Positions 1 through 9,413 of a DNA stretch of 64,000 bases are shown here, piece by piece. Numbering within the stretch: position 1 is the stretch's first letter; each line of letters opens with the position of its first letter. The stretch is taken from assembly GCA_964439595.1 (NCBI GenBank), contig CAYTOK010000006.1, forward strand, positions 38,765-102,764, written 5' to 3'. The translations under genes and the position numbers were made by a program. The notes beneath the pieces are model-generated. The model had not been told where the DNA came from and made no database searches. It worked only from the letters and a program-made list of their open reading frames with translations. The stretch comes from CAIJXB01 sp964439595. Its GTDB lineage: Bacteria > Chlamydiota > Chlamydiia > Chlamydiales > Rhabdochlamydiaceae.

Positions 1-24
1 GAAAGAAAAGGAATATGTACTCAT
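1..24 (-). CDS. 5' end of a gene running off the left edge
   Basis: Only eight codons are inside the window (MSTYSFSF). The ATG is the complement of bases 22-24, and a strong purine-rich ribosome-binding site (GGGGGAG, complement of about 29-35) precedes it. That spacing suggests a real start, but nothing can be said about the product. Confidence 0.4.
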
Positions 25-100
25 AATGATCTCCCCCGTTTGAAAGATAGAAACCACTCTATCCCATTTACTATAATTTTACAATACCATTTTTATCTAT

Positions 101-146
101 CTCAGGAGAATCTCAGCACTTGCTGGGTCAGTGAATTCTCCTCGAG
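101..146. promoter_or_regulatory. two-tier stem-loop
   Basis: The arms AGGAGAAT (104-111) and ATTCTCCT (135-142) are exact inverted repeats. CTC/GAG extends them across a one-base bulge. An inner CAGCA/TGCTG pair (114-118/121-125) forms a second short stem. It lies between the end of brnQ and the start of the edge gene, both leftward. It could be a brnQ terminator or part of the edge gene's leader. There is no T-run next to it, so it is not a classic intrinsic terminator. Confidence 0.35.
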
Positions 147-289
147 AAATAATAAGTAAAAAAATATTATTCTTTTACCCATCTAAGGATGATGCTAGAA
201 GTTATGTCTTTTATTTCTCAAAACTCTCATCCTGAAAAATTCTAAATACAAGACAATGCTGCTAATAAAATCAGATGTGATATTTTACA

Positions 290-1477
290 TTAACTCCAGA
301 AATAAAATAACGAAGACAAAAGGAAAGTCAAAAAAACAGGAACCTTAATCGCTTTAAACCCAGTGAAATAATATATGATATTTAAAACAGTAAGAACTAT
401 CAATCCTGGATAACAAATTTGTAAAATAGGACTTAAGAATGCAGCAATACTAGAAAATCCTAAATTAGCAAAGCATGTTGTGATAAAAAGAGTCACTCCT
501 AAAGCCATCATGGGATGTATTTTCTCCTTGCATAAATCTTTTTGTAGATAATCTGCAAAAATAAGAGAAAGCGTTATGGCCGTTGTTAAGCAGGCTGTTA
601 CTATAGCAATAGAGGCAATAAACCCGCCAATAGGCCCAAGAAGTCTAAAAGCAATAAGGCTAAGAAGATCCTCAGAATTACCACTTGAAAAGTTTCCGTG
701 GTATACAGATATAAAGGTAAGACCTATATAAGTAAAAAGTAAAAGAGCAGCAGCAATCAAACTAGAAAAAAGCATTTTCCTAGAAAGAGCCTTCTTTTGA
801 TCTAAAGAGGGGTTAAGATCTACTTTTTTTTGAAAATGGGGAAGAACTACCGTGGCAAAAAGAAAAGCCGCTATAAGATCCATCGTATTATAGCCGCCAA
901 GAAGTCCCTGAAAAAAACTAGAAGAAGGGCTAACCGAAATAGATGCTATTGGCAATTTATGAAAAAAACCTGAAAAAAATAAAAAACCAAGGGACAACAG
1001 TAAAATAGGAGTTAAAACGATGCCAAGAAGTCCAATAAGGTTTTGTCTTCTAAAACTACAAAGAAAAATAACTAAAGCAGCCCCAATACTAAAAGCAGGC
1101 AAAGATAAATTCAAGCAATAGGGTTTAAACGTTGCATGCATTAGAGTAATAAGACGGGGAATTACCCCAAAAGGCCCTAAAATAAGCTGCAAAAGTAAAA
1201 GTAGCATAACTCCTGGAATAGCCCCTAAACGGCCAAAAAAGCGACGGCAGTCGGCTTGAAAAAAAACCATACCGGCAAGCCCCAAGAAAGGAACAATAAC
1301 CGCAGTTAGTCCAAGCCCCAAAATAGCATATCCCCAATTACCACCAGTAGCTTTCCCTATAAGCAGGGGAAAAATCAAATTACCGGCACCAAAGAACATA
1401 GAAAAAAGGGCAAATCCTGTAGCAAGAAGACTCGGTGACCTTTCTGTTTTTATTATTATCTCTTGCTCTGCTATCAT
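290..1477 (-). CDS. brnQ: branched-chain amino-acid transporter BrnQ (LIVCS family)
   Basis: A 395-residue, very hydrophobic protein with about a dozen membrane segments. The N-terminal stretch after a short cytosolic tail (FSMFFGAGNLIFPLLIG) is the hallmark of LIVCS carriers, which import leucine, isoleucine and valine by cation symport across the inner membrane. The length is slightly short of the usual 430-440. GAGGG sits just before the ATG. Chlamydiae cannot make branched-chain amino acids, so import from the host is expected. The gene stands alone, with about 270 bases between it and the next leftward gene. The family call is firm; the exact substrate is inferred. Confidence 0.9.
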   Translation of the reverse strand: MIAEQEIIIKTERSPSLLATGFALFSMFFGAGNLIFPLLIGKATGGNWGYAILGLGLTAVIVPFLGLAGMVFFQADCRRFFGRLGAIPGVMLLLLLQLILGPFGVIPRLITLMHATFKPYCLNLSLPAFSIGAALVIFLCSFRRQNLIGLLGIVLTPILLLSLGFLFFSGFFHKLPIASISVSPSSSFFQGLLGGYNTMDLIAAFLFATVVLPHFQKKVDLNPSLDQKKALSRKMLFSSLIAAALLLFTYIGLTFISVYHGNFSSGNSEDLLSLIAFRLLGPIGGFIASIAIVTACLTTAITLSLIFADYLQKDLCKEKIHPMMALGVTLFITTCFANLGFSSIAAFLSPILQICYPGLIVLTVLNIIYYFTGFKAIKVPVFLTFLLSSLFYFWS

Positions 1478-1680
1478 AAATCCCTCAATATTTTATTGTT
1501 TTAAGCGATTTTACCCTGATTTTTTTTTATCAACAATTAAAATTTACACAAAAATGCATTTACTATTTATAAAATAAATATTATACACGTAAAAAACTTT
1601 AATAATTAGCCAATATTATATTTAACTAAATCCTTCTTTATTTTATAATTACGCATAAAAACTATTTAAATAGGATTTAA

Positions 1681-2553
1681 ATGATAAATTCAACTTATAA
1701 TCTCCTCTTAGGACAAGAAAACCCTAACAAGTGGCATACTCCCCTCAATATAGAAAAAATTACTATTACAAATAATGAACTTAAGTCAAAGGTTGAAAAT
1801 AGCTTTTACACTATAAATAAAATTACAGGTGATGTTTACTTACAAAAACCCCCTGTCGCGATTCGCTGTATTTCAATGGTGCTCATTCCTACGTACGCAC
1901 TTTATGGAGTGGGATTTGCTACATGGCATCTTTTACGAATTCCTTTTGATGTTATAAAAATTGCTGCTTTTACCTTTGCTGAAATTAGTCAATACTACTC
2001 AGAGCAAAAATATTTAGAAATCGCAAAAATGTTTTATAAAAAACCAATAGAGATTCTCACTTATGGAATAGTTGTAAATTTATACAACTTAGCAAGAGAT
2101 CCAATTTACACAACACTGCTTGTCGCAAGCTCAATTCTTACTTTTCTAGCTCCAGAAAATCGTTTATTAGACGGAAAAGAGTTAATAGCTTCTTTAGATC
2201 TAAAATGGCACCACGGAGTTTCTTGTAAAAAAGATCTACGTTATAAATTGAACACTATTCAAAAAGGCTTTTCGGAAATTAAAACAGGCTCTATTTTTAA
2301 TGGAATACAAAAAATCTACAAGGCACTATCAAAAGCCGAAGTCGTCTATCTTCCGTTTTGCTTTCAAGTACAAGGCAGCATGAAAAGCGACTTCCTCACA
2401 TTTGAAGGAACCACGTATAACGTTTATAAAGAAATAGACACCCGCTCAAATGGCCCGAATTTAGCAACAGAATTTAAAGAATCCAAAGTCAAATCTTTTT
2501 TAAAAAAAAGAAGTGATCATAAACCATCTACTAAACGAGATCTTTTAGTGTAG
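1681..2553 (+). CDS. membrane-associated protein of unknown function
   Basis: 290 residues, not recognised. A hydrophilic N-terminus (1-55) is followed by a hydrophobic, aromatic segment at about 58-85 and a second around 125-160, then a basic C-terminal part ending in a Lys/Arg/Ser-rich tail. TAGGA lies upstream of the ATG. It is transcribed alone, divergent from brnQ and convergent with topB. The architecture (two membrane-associating patches, no signal peptide) would fit a chlamydial membrane or inclusion protein, but the patches are not a clean Inc-type hairpin. No function is proposed. Confidence 0.7.
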   Translation: MINSTYNLLLGQENPNKWHTPLNIEKITITNNELKSKVENSFYTINKITGDVYLQKPPVAIRCISMVLIPTYALYGVGFATWHLLRIPFDVIKIAAFTFAEISQYYSEQKYLEIAKMFYKKPIEILTYGIVVNLYNLARDPIYTTLLVASSILTFLAPENRLLDGKELIASLDLKWHHGVSCKKDLRYKLNTIQKGFSEIKTGSIFNGIQKIYKALSKAEVVYLPFCFQVQGSMKSDFLTFEGTTYNVYKEIDTRSNGPNLATEFKESKVKSFLKKRSDHKPSTKRDLLV

Positions 2554-2584
2554 CTCAACTGGTAAATCATTAATTACTAGGCAC

Positions 2585-4687
2585 TTACTTCGTTGCCGCT
2601 TTTTTAGCAAATTTCTTAGGAGTATAAGTGACTTTCTTCTGCATTTTAATGTTATCTAAAAGAATTTCCATAAGACATCCCTTTTCTGATATATAAAGAA
2701 TAACCTTTCCTTCTGCAATTTCCAGAGGGTAGGGTAATATTTTTCTTTGTAAAAGATGTCTTATGTGCAAAGGAGTCAATTTAACGCCTTTGTACTCTTT
2801 CCAGATGACAAAGTTACACCCATCACGCCAAGAAGAGCAGCCATACCCCTTCTGTCCTTCAATAATGGGCTTTTTACAACGAGGACAGTCCCCTAAAATA
2901 GATTCGTTTACGCGTGAAGAATCACTTTTAGCTATTAGATCCCTTATATAAGAGGTAATTTCTTGCATAAAAGTAGACGCCTGTAGTTTCCCATGCTCCA
3001 CCTCTTTTAATTTAGACTCCCATTCTCCGGTTAACTCAGGAGACTTTAAACTAGGATCTTGTATTAAAGCTATTAGATAACGACCAAGATCTGTTGCTAC
3101 AAGAGATTTTTTTTCTCTGACAATATAGCTACGCTTTAATAGGGTTTCTATAATAGCAGCTCTTGTAGCTGGCGTTCCAAGACCCTTTTGTTTTAAAGCT
3201 TCTTTTAATTGTTCATCATCTACAAGCTTACCTGCAGTTTCCATAGCTCCAAGCAGCGTCCCTTCGGTAAAATGACGGGGGGGTTCTGTTTTTCCTTGTT
3301 TTATAAAAGGAGCGTGGGGCCCGTCTTCTCCTTTAACAAAGACAGGAAGTTCCTGTTCTTCGTCTTTTTGCTTTTCAGGATCTTCTACTTCTTTTTCTTT
3401 AGCGTAAAGAAGAGTCCACCCCGACTCTACAATTTGGACACCTTTAGCTTGAAAAGACACTTCATTACAAGATCCCTCTACAGAAGTTATGCTTTTAATG
3501 CAGTGGGGATAAAAAGCAGCGATAAACCGTATTACAATTGCACTAAATACTTTTTCTGCAAAAGCAGAAAGAGACTGAGGAGGCTTCCCTGTTGGAATAA
3601 TAGCATGATGCTCCCCGGTTTTTTGGTTGTTAATAATACGAGGGGTAAAAGATAAAGAATTTAAGTCAAGAAATCCTATTTCCGTCGGTCTTATAGAAGC
3701 AAGCTGCTGTAAGATTTTTGGCACCTCTGCCTTCATGTCACTACCTAAAAATTTAGAGTCTGTACGAGGATAAGATATCACCTTACTTTCATAAAGAGAC
3801 TGGGCTATCTCCAGAGTTTCGCTAGCAGACATGCCATACCTTTTATTCATATCACGCTGGAGATCCGTTAAATCATAAAGAAAAGGCGGAGCCACCTTTT
3901 CCGTTTTCCCTTCTACTTTCTGTATTTTAAAAGGGTGGGACTCAATTTTCTCTAAAAGCTCTTTAGCTTGGGTCTCAAATTTAAACCGGTCTCCCTTATA
4001 TTTGAATACTGTATTTCTATATTTTGTTTTCAACTCCCAAAAGGGTTCTGAAACAAAATTACGTATTTCATCGTCTTTTTGGACTATCAAAGCTAATACA
4101 GGAGTTTGTACACGGCCAACGCTCCAAAGGATCTCACTGCGGCCATAGCGCACTGTAAAATTGCGCGTTGCATTTAAGCCAACAATCCAATCAGACTCAC
4201 TGCGACATTTAGCAGCAGCATACAGGTTATCATAATGGCTTCCTGGAAGTAGCTGCTCAAAAGCTTTTTTCATGGCTTCATCTGTTAAAGAAGTTAGCCA
4301 AAGTCTTTTAAAATCTTTTTTCTCTTGCCCTGATAATGACAAGATATAACGAAAAATAAGCTCACCTTCCCTTCCTGCGTCCGTTGCTGCTATAATCTCT
4401 GTAGAAGAACGGATAAGTTTTTTTATGACGTTAAATTGCTTAGAGACTCCGGGATTATCGACAAGCTTTAGTTCAAAAACAGAAGGAATAATGGGCAAGG
4501 TTGCTAAAGACCATTTTTTTAAAATAGGATCATATTCTTCGGGTTCCTTTAAGCTTACTAGATGACCAAAAGCCCAGGTCACTTGAAAGCCACAGCCTTC
4601 AAAATACCCATCCAAACGATTTTTAGCCCCTAAAAAGGTAGCGATTTCCTTAGCAACTGAGGGCTTCTCAGCTATTATTACTTTCAT
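2585..4687 (-). CDS. topB: DNA topoisomerase III (type IA)
   Basis: 700 residues when started at the ATG before KVIIAEKPSVAKEIA, preceded by TAGGAGAAAA. An upstream in-frame ATG would add 26 residues with no family similarity. The Toprim domain occupies about 1-140 and holds the acidic motif in ATDAGREGELIFR. The catalytic tyrosine is in SYPRTDSKFL near residue 307. A C-terminal zinc-ribbon-like block (CPRC...C...C) lies near 600-625. The enzyme cuts and passes single DNA strands, mainly for decatenation and recombination intermediates. Architecture and length match TopB rather than chromosomal TopA. Confidence 0.9.
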   Translation of the reverse strand: MKVIIAEKPSVAKEIATFLGAKNRLDGYFEGCGFQVTWAFGHLVSLKEPEEYDPILKKWSLATLPIIPSVFELKLVDNPGVSKQFNVIKKLIRSSTEIIAATDAGREGELIFRYILSLSGQEKKDFKRLWLTSLTDEAMKKAFEQLLPGSHYDNLYAAAKCRSESDWIVGLNATRNFTVRYGRSEILWSVGRVQTPVLALIVQKDDEIRNFVSEPFWELKTKYRNTVFKYKGDRFKFETQAKELLEKIESHPFKIQKVEGKTEKVAPPFLYDLTDLQRDMNKRYGMSASETLEIAQSLYESKVISYPRTDSKFLGSDMKAEVPKILQQLASIRPTEIGFLDLNSLSFTPRIINNQKTGEHHAIIPTGKPPQSLSAFAEKVFSAIVIRFIAAFYPHCIKSITSVEGSCNEVSFQAKGVQIVESGWTLLYAKEKEVEDPEKQKDEEQELPVFVKGEDGPHAPFIKQGKTEPPRHFTEGTLLGAMETAGKLVDDEQLKEALKQKGLGTPATRAAIIETLLKRSYIVREKKSLVATDLGRYLIALIQDPSLKSPELTGEWESKLKEVEHGKLQASTFMQEITSYIRDLIAKSDSSRVNESILGDCPRCKKPIIEGQKGYGCSSWRDGCNFVIWKEYKGVKLTPLHIRHLLQRKILPYPLEIAEGKVILYISEKGCLMEILLDNIKMQKKVTYTPKKFAKKAATK

Positions 4688-4809
4688 TTTTTCTCCTATA
4701 GAACTCTTAGAGTATAAGAAAGGAAGGAAAAAAAACACATGAATTTGCAAAAGCTTTACAGACAAATACCAAAAAGTGTTTTTTTTTGGATGATGATTTT
4801 ATAGTAAAA

Positions 4810-5646
4810 TTATATATAAGGACGGAACTCCGGATCAGGCTCTCTAGTAAAAACCATAGGTTTTAAAAAAATCGGGTGTTGAAATCCTAGCTTGCAAGCT
4901 TGAAGAGCTACTCTATCATAAAAATCCCACTTAGATCGGTATTTTTTATCTCCTAAAATAGAAAAACCTGCTTCTGAAGTGTGTACACGAATTTGGTTTT
5001 TACGACCGGTCTCTAAAGTAACCTTTAAGGCTGTCGTTCCAGATTTTTGTTTAATCACTTCATAATGAGTTACGGCGTGCTTTCCTCTTGAAGCTTCTTT
5101 TACACTTCTTACATAATAAATTCCATCTTCTAAAAGATAACTCTGCCAAGTGCCTTTTTCTGGGGTCAAGTTTCCTTCTACAACAGCCAAGTACTCCCTT
5201 AAAATAGAATGCTCCTCGAATTGGCTTTTCAACTTATAAAGAGCTTCCTCTGAAAAAGCAAATACCATAATACCGGAAGCTTCTCTATCCAATCTATGTA
5301 CCGGATGAACAGTTCTCCCCTTAAAAGCGATTTTTAAGTGTTCATGTAAATTTTCAGAAAGATCTGTTTCGGTAGCAACACTTAAAAGACCTGCAGGCTT
5401 ATACACAACTAGTAGATGTTCATCTTGATATAAGATCTCAAATCCTTCTCTAAAATACTGCCTTTTTTTTTGCAGCTCCACCTTATCCTCAGGATTGACA
5501 ATAACTCTAGGATCTTTTACCTGCTTACCCGCTACCAAAATACGGCCCTCTGAGAGCCAGGAACGTAACGTTGTTTTTGAACTATCTGGAGCAAATTCTT
5601 TTAATGCTTCCAATATAGGCTGCGTTTTTTGAACAATCCAAGTCAT
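4810..5646 (-). CDS. RluA-family pseudouridine synthase
   Basis: 278 residues. An S4-like RNA-binding region (about 20-60) precedes the RluA catalytic domain. The signature HRLDREASG is at 117-125, with Asp120 as the expected catalytic residue. The enzyme isomerises uridine to pseudouridine in rRNA or tRNA. RluA, RluC and RluD substrates cannot be told apart from sequence alone. AAGGGA precedes the ATG. It lies just downstream of nothing obvious and upstream of topB in the same direction, about 120 bases away. Confidence 0.85.
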   Translation of the reverse strand: MTWIVQKTQPILEALKEFAPDSSKTTLRSWLSEGRILVAGKQVKDPRVIVNPEDKVELQKKRQYFREGFEILYQDEHLLVVYKPAGLLSVATETDLSENLHEHLKIAFKGRTVHPVHRLDREASGIMVFAFSEEALYKLKSQFEEHSILREYLAVVEGNLTPEKGTWQSYLLEDGIYYVRSVKEASRGKHAVTHYEVIKQKSGTTALKVTLETGRKNQIRVHTSEAGFSILGDKKYRSKWDFYDRVALQACKLGFQHPIFLKPMVFTREPDPEFRPYI

Positions 5647-5772
5647 AAAATCCCTTGTTTTTTTATCATAAATTATAAGGAATTCCTTAAAAAAAGCAAG
5701 AAATTTACAGTAAAACTTCTTTATAAAATAAAACGTCGAATTTAATTTCTTCTTTTGCTATAAACAAGACTT

Positions 5773-7035
5773 ATGCAAAAGAAAAAAATACAACACTATC
5801 TAAGCTATCTAGCCTTGCGAAGTTTTTTTTATCTAATTTCGCTTCTCCCCTATGCATTTCTACATAAATTAGGAGAAAAACTAGGTGTTATTTTATTTTT
5901 TACTGTAAAGAAGTACAGAAAAAGAACTCTTAGCAACTTAAAATTAGCTACAGACCTAATAATAAACCCCAAAGAGCTCATTCCCCTTGCTAAAAAATCT
6001 CTTGGGAACTTGGCTATAACCTGCTTAGAATATGGAAAACTTGCTAAAGAAAACCAAATCGAAAATATTGTCCAGTGCATTAACCCCTTAGAAGCAAAAA
6101 AAATCTTATCGACAGGAAAAGGCGTTATCTTCCTCTGCGCGCACCAAGCTAATTGGGAACTATTTTTTTTAGAGGGAACCTCAAGAATGCCAGGCGTTGC
6201 TATTGGACAGCCCGTTAAAAACACCTACCTATATAACTGGATTTTATCTATTAGAGAGAAATTCGGAGGAAAAATTGTTCTTCCCAACCAGGCAGTTAAA
6301 GAAGGACTCCGAGCTTTAAAACAAGGGAAGTTTTTGGGTATAGTAGGAGACCAGGGAATGCCAGGATCAGGTTTTAGCTCTCCTTTTTTAGGAAGAGAAG
6401 CATGGACATCTCCCCTCCCCGCACTTTTATCCTATCGTAGTGGGTGCCCCATTATAACAGCTACTATGACAAGAGAAAATGGTAAATATTTTATCCACTA
6501 CTCAGATCCCATCTGGCCTGTGCAAAGTACCCCCTCAGCAGAAGAAATTCCCAACCTTATGAAAAAAGCCTTACTCCCTTTGGAAGATAGCATAAAAAAA
6601 ACTCCTTCACAGTGGCTTTGGCAACATAATCGCTGGAAACAGCAGCTCTTAGGGAGAGTCAAAAAAAACTATAGACAAGACGCCATAGCCGTTCTTCTTC
6701 CTAAAAACACTATGGAGAACGAAAACCTCAAGCAGTTACTACAAACCTTTAAAGAAATATATCCCTTAGAGCTTCTTGCCTTTTTTTCCCCTATTGCTTT
6801 AAAAATGGAAGGAATCGAAGAACACCTTTACCAAGAATATAATGAAATAGAGGTCTTAGATTACAGATACAAATTAGTATTTAACTTTAGTGGAGAAGAG
6901 TCTTTAAGTAAGCACTTTTTACAGCTTGCAGCCTTAAAAGCTGTTAATGCCAAAGAGCTTAGCAAAGAGGCCAACCTACCTGTAAATACCCCGCTACCCA
7001 AACTCCTTAAAGAGGTCCTTCTCTATGCCCATTGA
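5773..7035 (+). CDS. lipid A biosynthesis acyltransferase (LpxL/HtrB family)
   Basis: 420 residues. An N-terminal membrane anchor (about 12-45) is followed by the acyltransferase domain. CAHQANWE contains the catalytic HX4E motif (His124, Glu129), and a second block reads GDQGMPGSG. The enzyme adds a secondary acyl chain to Kdo-lipid A precursors at the inner membrane. Residues from about 300 on form an extra C-terminal region not present in E. coli LpxL (about 306 residues); chlamydial HtrB proteins are also long. The next gene, rsmE, starts 11 bases before this one ends, so the two are probably translationally coupled. Confidence 0.85.
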   Translation: MQKKKIQHYLSYLALRSFFYLISLLPYAFLHKLGEKLGVILFFTVKKYRKRTLSNLKLATDLIINPKELIPLAKKSLGNLAITCLEYGKLAKENQIENIVQCINPLEAKKILSTGKGVIFLCAHQANWELFFLEGTSRMPGVAIGQPVKNTYLYNWILSIREKFGGKIVLPNQAVKEGLRALKQGKFLGIVGDQGMPGSGFSSPFLGREAWTSPLPALLSYRSGCPIITATMTRENGKYFIHYSDPIWPVQSTPSAEEIPNLMKKALLPLEDSIKKTPSQWLWQHNRWKQQLLGRVKKNYRQDAIAVLLPKNTMENENLKQLLQTFKEIYPLELLAFFSPIALKMEGIEEHLYQEYNEIEVLDYRYKLVFNFSGEESLSKHFLQLAALKAVNAKELSKEANLPVNTPLPKLLKEVLLYAH

Positions 7036-7756
7036 ACGATTTTATGTTAATGACCCACTAGAGCAAGGCTCTACAGTTTTCTTAAAAAACGAAGAATTTC
7101 ACCACCTAGCGCATGTTGTTAGGTTAAAAAAAGGGGAAGTAGCCGATCTTATTAATGGTAAGGGAATTTTAGCTAAGAGCAGGCTAGAAGAAATCGGAAA
7201 TAAACAAGCAGCATTCTCTATTCTTTCCTTAGAAAAAGAGGAAAAACCAACTTATGAACTTGTTTTAGCTCAAGCACTGCCACGGCAACCTCGACTGGAA
7301 TACATTTTAGAAAAAAGTGTAGAACTTGGAGTAACCAAACTCTGGCTTTTCCCTGGAATGCTTAGTGAAAAAAAAGAATTCAGCTCTTCACAAATTGAAA
7401 GAATTAATCATATTATCATTGCAGCCACTAAGCAGTGCGGAAGACTCCATCTTCCCGAGCTGACCTTGTCGCCTCCTCTGCTCTCCTGGAAAAACTCTAC
7501 CCCTCCTAAAAACTCCTTTTTTGGTGATACAGCAGCCTTAGACTCTTCTTCTTTTTTAAAGCAGCTATCTAAACTAGAAGAAAAATCCTTACTAATCGCA
7601 ATTGGCCCAGAGAAAGGATTTCACATAAAAGAAACAGTGCATATGAGAGAAGATTTAGGAATGCAAGGTGTTTTTTTACACGAAAATATCTTAAGAACAG
7701 ATACGGCTGCCATCTTCTCGCTTTCTTTAGCATCTGCCTTTCTCATCGAAAACTAA
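7025..7756 (+). CDS. rsmE: 16S rRNA m3U1498 methyltransferase RsmE
   Basis: 243 residues, the normal family length. An N-terminal PUA-like domain includes FHHLAHVVRLKKGE. The SPOUT (knotted) domain carries the SAM-binding motifs IAIGPEKGF and LRTDTAAIF near the C-terminus. It methylates U1498 in the 3' part of 16S rRNA in assembled 30S subunits. The start overlaps the acyltransferase gene by 11 bases, and there is no separate promoter in view. It converges on pyk with a 52-base gap that shows no clear terminator. Confidence 0.92.
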   Translation: MPIERFYVNDPLEQGSTVFLKNEEFHHLAHVVRLKKGEVADLINGKGILAKSRLEEIGNKQAAFSILSLEKEEKPTYELVLAQALPRQPRLEYILEKSVELGVTKLWLFPGMLSEKKEFSSSQIERINHIIIAATKQCGRLHLPELTLSPPLLSWKNSTPPKNSFFGDTAALDSSSFLKQLSKLEEKSLLIAIGPEKGFHIKETVHMREDLGMQGVFLHENILRTDTAAIFSLSLASAFLIEN

Positions 7757-7808
7757 GATTTCACTCAAAATAACGAAAATTGAAAAACGGGATAAAAAAA
7801 CACCAAAA

Positions 7809-9233
7809 TTAAGGCATTTTTTCTACGACCATCATGTTCGTTGTGCCACTTATGCCAAAAGGAGATCCGGCTGTAATTAATACAGAGTCTCCTTTCTTTA
7901 CTAAGTCTAACTCGCGAATAAAATCACTTACCTTCATAAAAGCTTCTTGCATATTCGTTGCTTGGTAAGGCGGAACTGAAACAACGCCCCATAAAAGAGC
8001 CATGCGATGATAAGATTCTTTGGTTGCAGTCAAAGCAAAAATAGGGATTTCTGGACGAAATCGAGATAAAAGCCTAGCTGTAAACCCGCTACTAGTAAAG
8101 ACAAAAACAGCCTTAGCGTTAAGACTATAAGCTGTATTTACCGTTGCAAGAGCAACAGAAGAAGGAACATCATACACCGCTTTTCTCGTGTTTTGATAAA
8201 AGAAGGTCCTATAATCAAATTCCTTTTCGGACTCAAGAATAATGCTCTTCATCATTTTAACAGTCTCAACAGGATATTTTCCTACAGCAGTTTCTCCTGA
8301 AAGCATTACTGCAGAGGTACTATCATAAATAGCATTAGCTACATCAGATACTTCAGCTCTTGTAGGCCTTGGGTTTTGAATCATAGACTCAAGCATCTGT
8401 GTTGCTGTAATTACAGGCTTTCCTAAAGTATAACACTTATGTATCATCATCTTTTGCAGCCCTGGAACCTCATAAAGGGGAAGCTCTACTCCTAAATCTC
8501 CCCTAGCTACCATAATGCCATCAGCCACCTGCAAAATAGCATCAAAATTTTCTACTCCCTGTCTATTTTCAATTTTTGCAATAACGGTGATATCAGGGCG
8601 TCCTTGACTAGCTAAAAGCTTTTTAATTTCTAGAACATGTTCAGCAGATCGAATAAAAGAAGCTGCAATGACATCAACCCCATGCTTACATCCAAAAATA
8701 AGAGCATCTATATCTTCCGTAGTCATTGCTGGAAGGGGAACTTTAACGCCTGGAAGGTTCACTCCTTTTTGGCTTTTTAAAGTTCCTGCGTTTTTGATTT
8801 CTATTAAAGCTCCCTCTTTTGTTTTTTCTACTACAGTAGCAGCTATATATCCATCATCGAAAAGAACAGTGTGACCAGCTTCCAAATAATCAAATACCAC
8901 CTCAGGGGTGACTAAAATCCCTGCATCTTCTTTTGTTCTTACAAGATGCACTCTTTCCTTACAAGAAACCGGCAGACTTCCATCCGGAATTTTGCCAAGG
9001 CGGATTTCAGGACCTTTCGTATCCAACATAATAGCAAGGGGAATCCCTTTTGCATCCCTTGCTTTTTTTAACTTTTCAATGACAGCTAAATGTGTATCAA
9101 ATGTTCCATGACTAAAATTCAATCTGGCTACATTCATCCCGGCGTCAATAAGTTCTAAAATTTTCTCATACTCATTTACAGCAGGACCCATCGTACAGAC
9201 TATTTTCGTGCTAATCCTATCCTTCACTTTCAT
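7809..9233 (-). CDS. pyk: pyruvate kinase
   Basis: 474 residues from the ATG before KVKDRISTKIVCTMGP, which has CAGGGG upstream; a more distal in-frame start adds 14 residues without similarity. Family motifs in order: NFSHG, the active-site loop around DTKGPEIRLG, the metal and substrate site VIAKIENRQGV, ARGDLGVELP, and PRPTRAEVSDVANAI. It converts phosphoenolpyruvate and ADP to pyruvate and ATP, a retained glycolytic ATP source in chlamydiae. It stands alone, convergent with rsmE. Confidence 0.96.
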   Translation of the reverse strand: MKVKDRISTKIVCTMGPAVNEYEKILELIDAGMNVARLNFSHGTFDTHLAVIEKLKKARDAKGIPLAIMLDTKGPEIRLGKIPDGSLPVSCKERVHLVRTKEDAGILVTPEVVFDYLEAGHTVLFDDGYIAATVVEKTKEGALIEIKNAGTLKSQKGVNLPGVKVPLPAMTTEDIDALIFGCKHGVDVIAASFIRSAEHVLEIKKLLASQGRPDITVIAKIENRQGVENFDAILQVADGIMVARGDLGVELPLYEVPGLQKMMIHKCYTLGKPVITATQMLESMIQNPRPTRAEVSDVANAIYDSTSAVMLSGETAVGKYPVETVKMMKSIILESEKEFDYRTFFYQNTRKAVYDVPSSVALATVNTAYSLNAKAVFVFTSSGFTARLLSRFRPEIPIFALTATKESYHRMALLWGVVSVPPYQATNMQEAFMKVSDFIRELDLVKKGDSVLITAGSPFGISGTTNMMVVEKMP

Positions 9234-9413
9234 ATAAATCCCCTGTTTACGAGCTATAACAGCTAAACAAAGCATACCGAGAGCTCTGCTCTTTGTCTAT
9301 TTTTTTCTGAAACTTGCTGATATTGAAGACTTATGGGCTATTCTAGCACATAACTGAAATTTTTTTATCACATAACTCATAGCAATCTTGACCGAAAATA
9401 AAAACAATAAAAT

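Noticed and set aside
2550..2585. tRNA D-arm-like string (TAGCTCAACTGGTAAATCA) at the end of a gene
   Set aside because: No matching acceptor, anticodon or T-arm can be built around it, and it overlaps a stop codon. Most likely chance.
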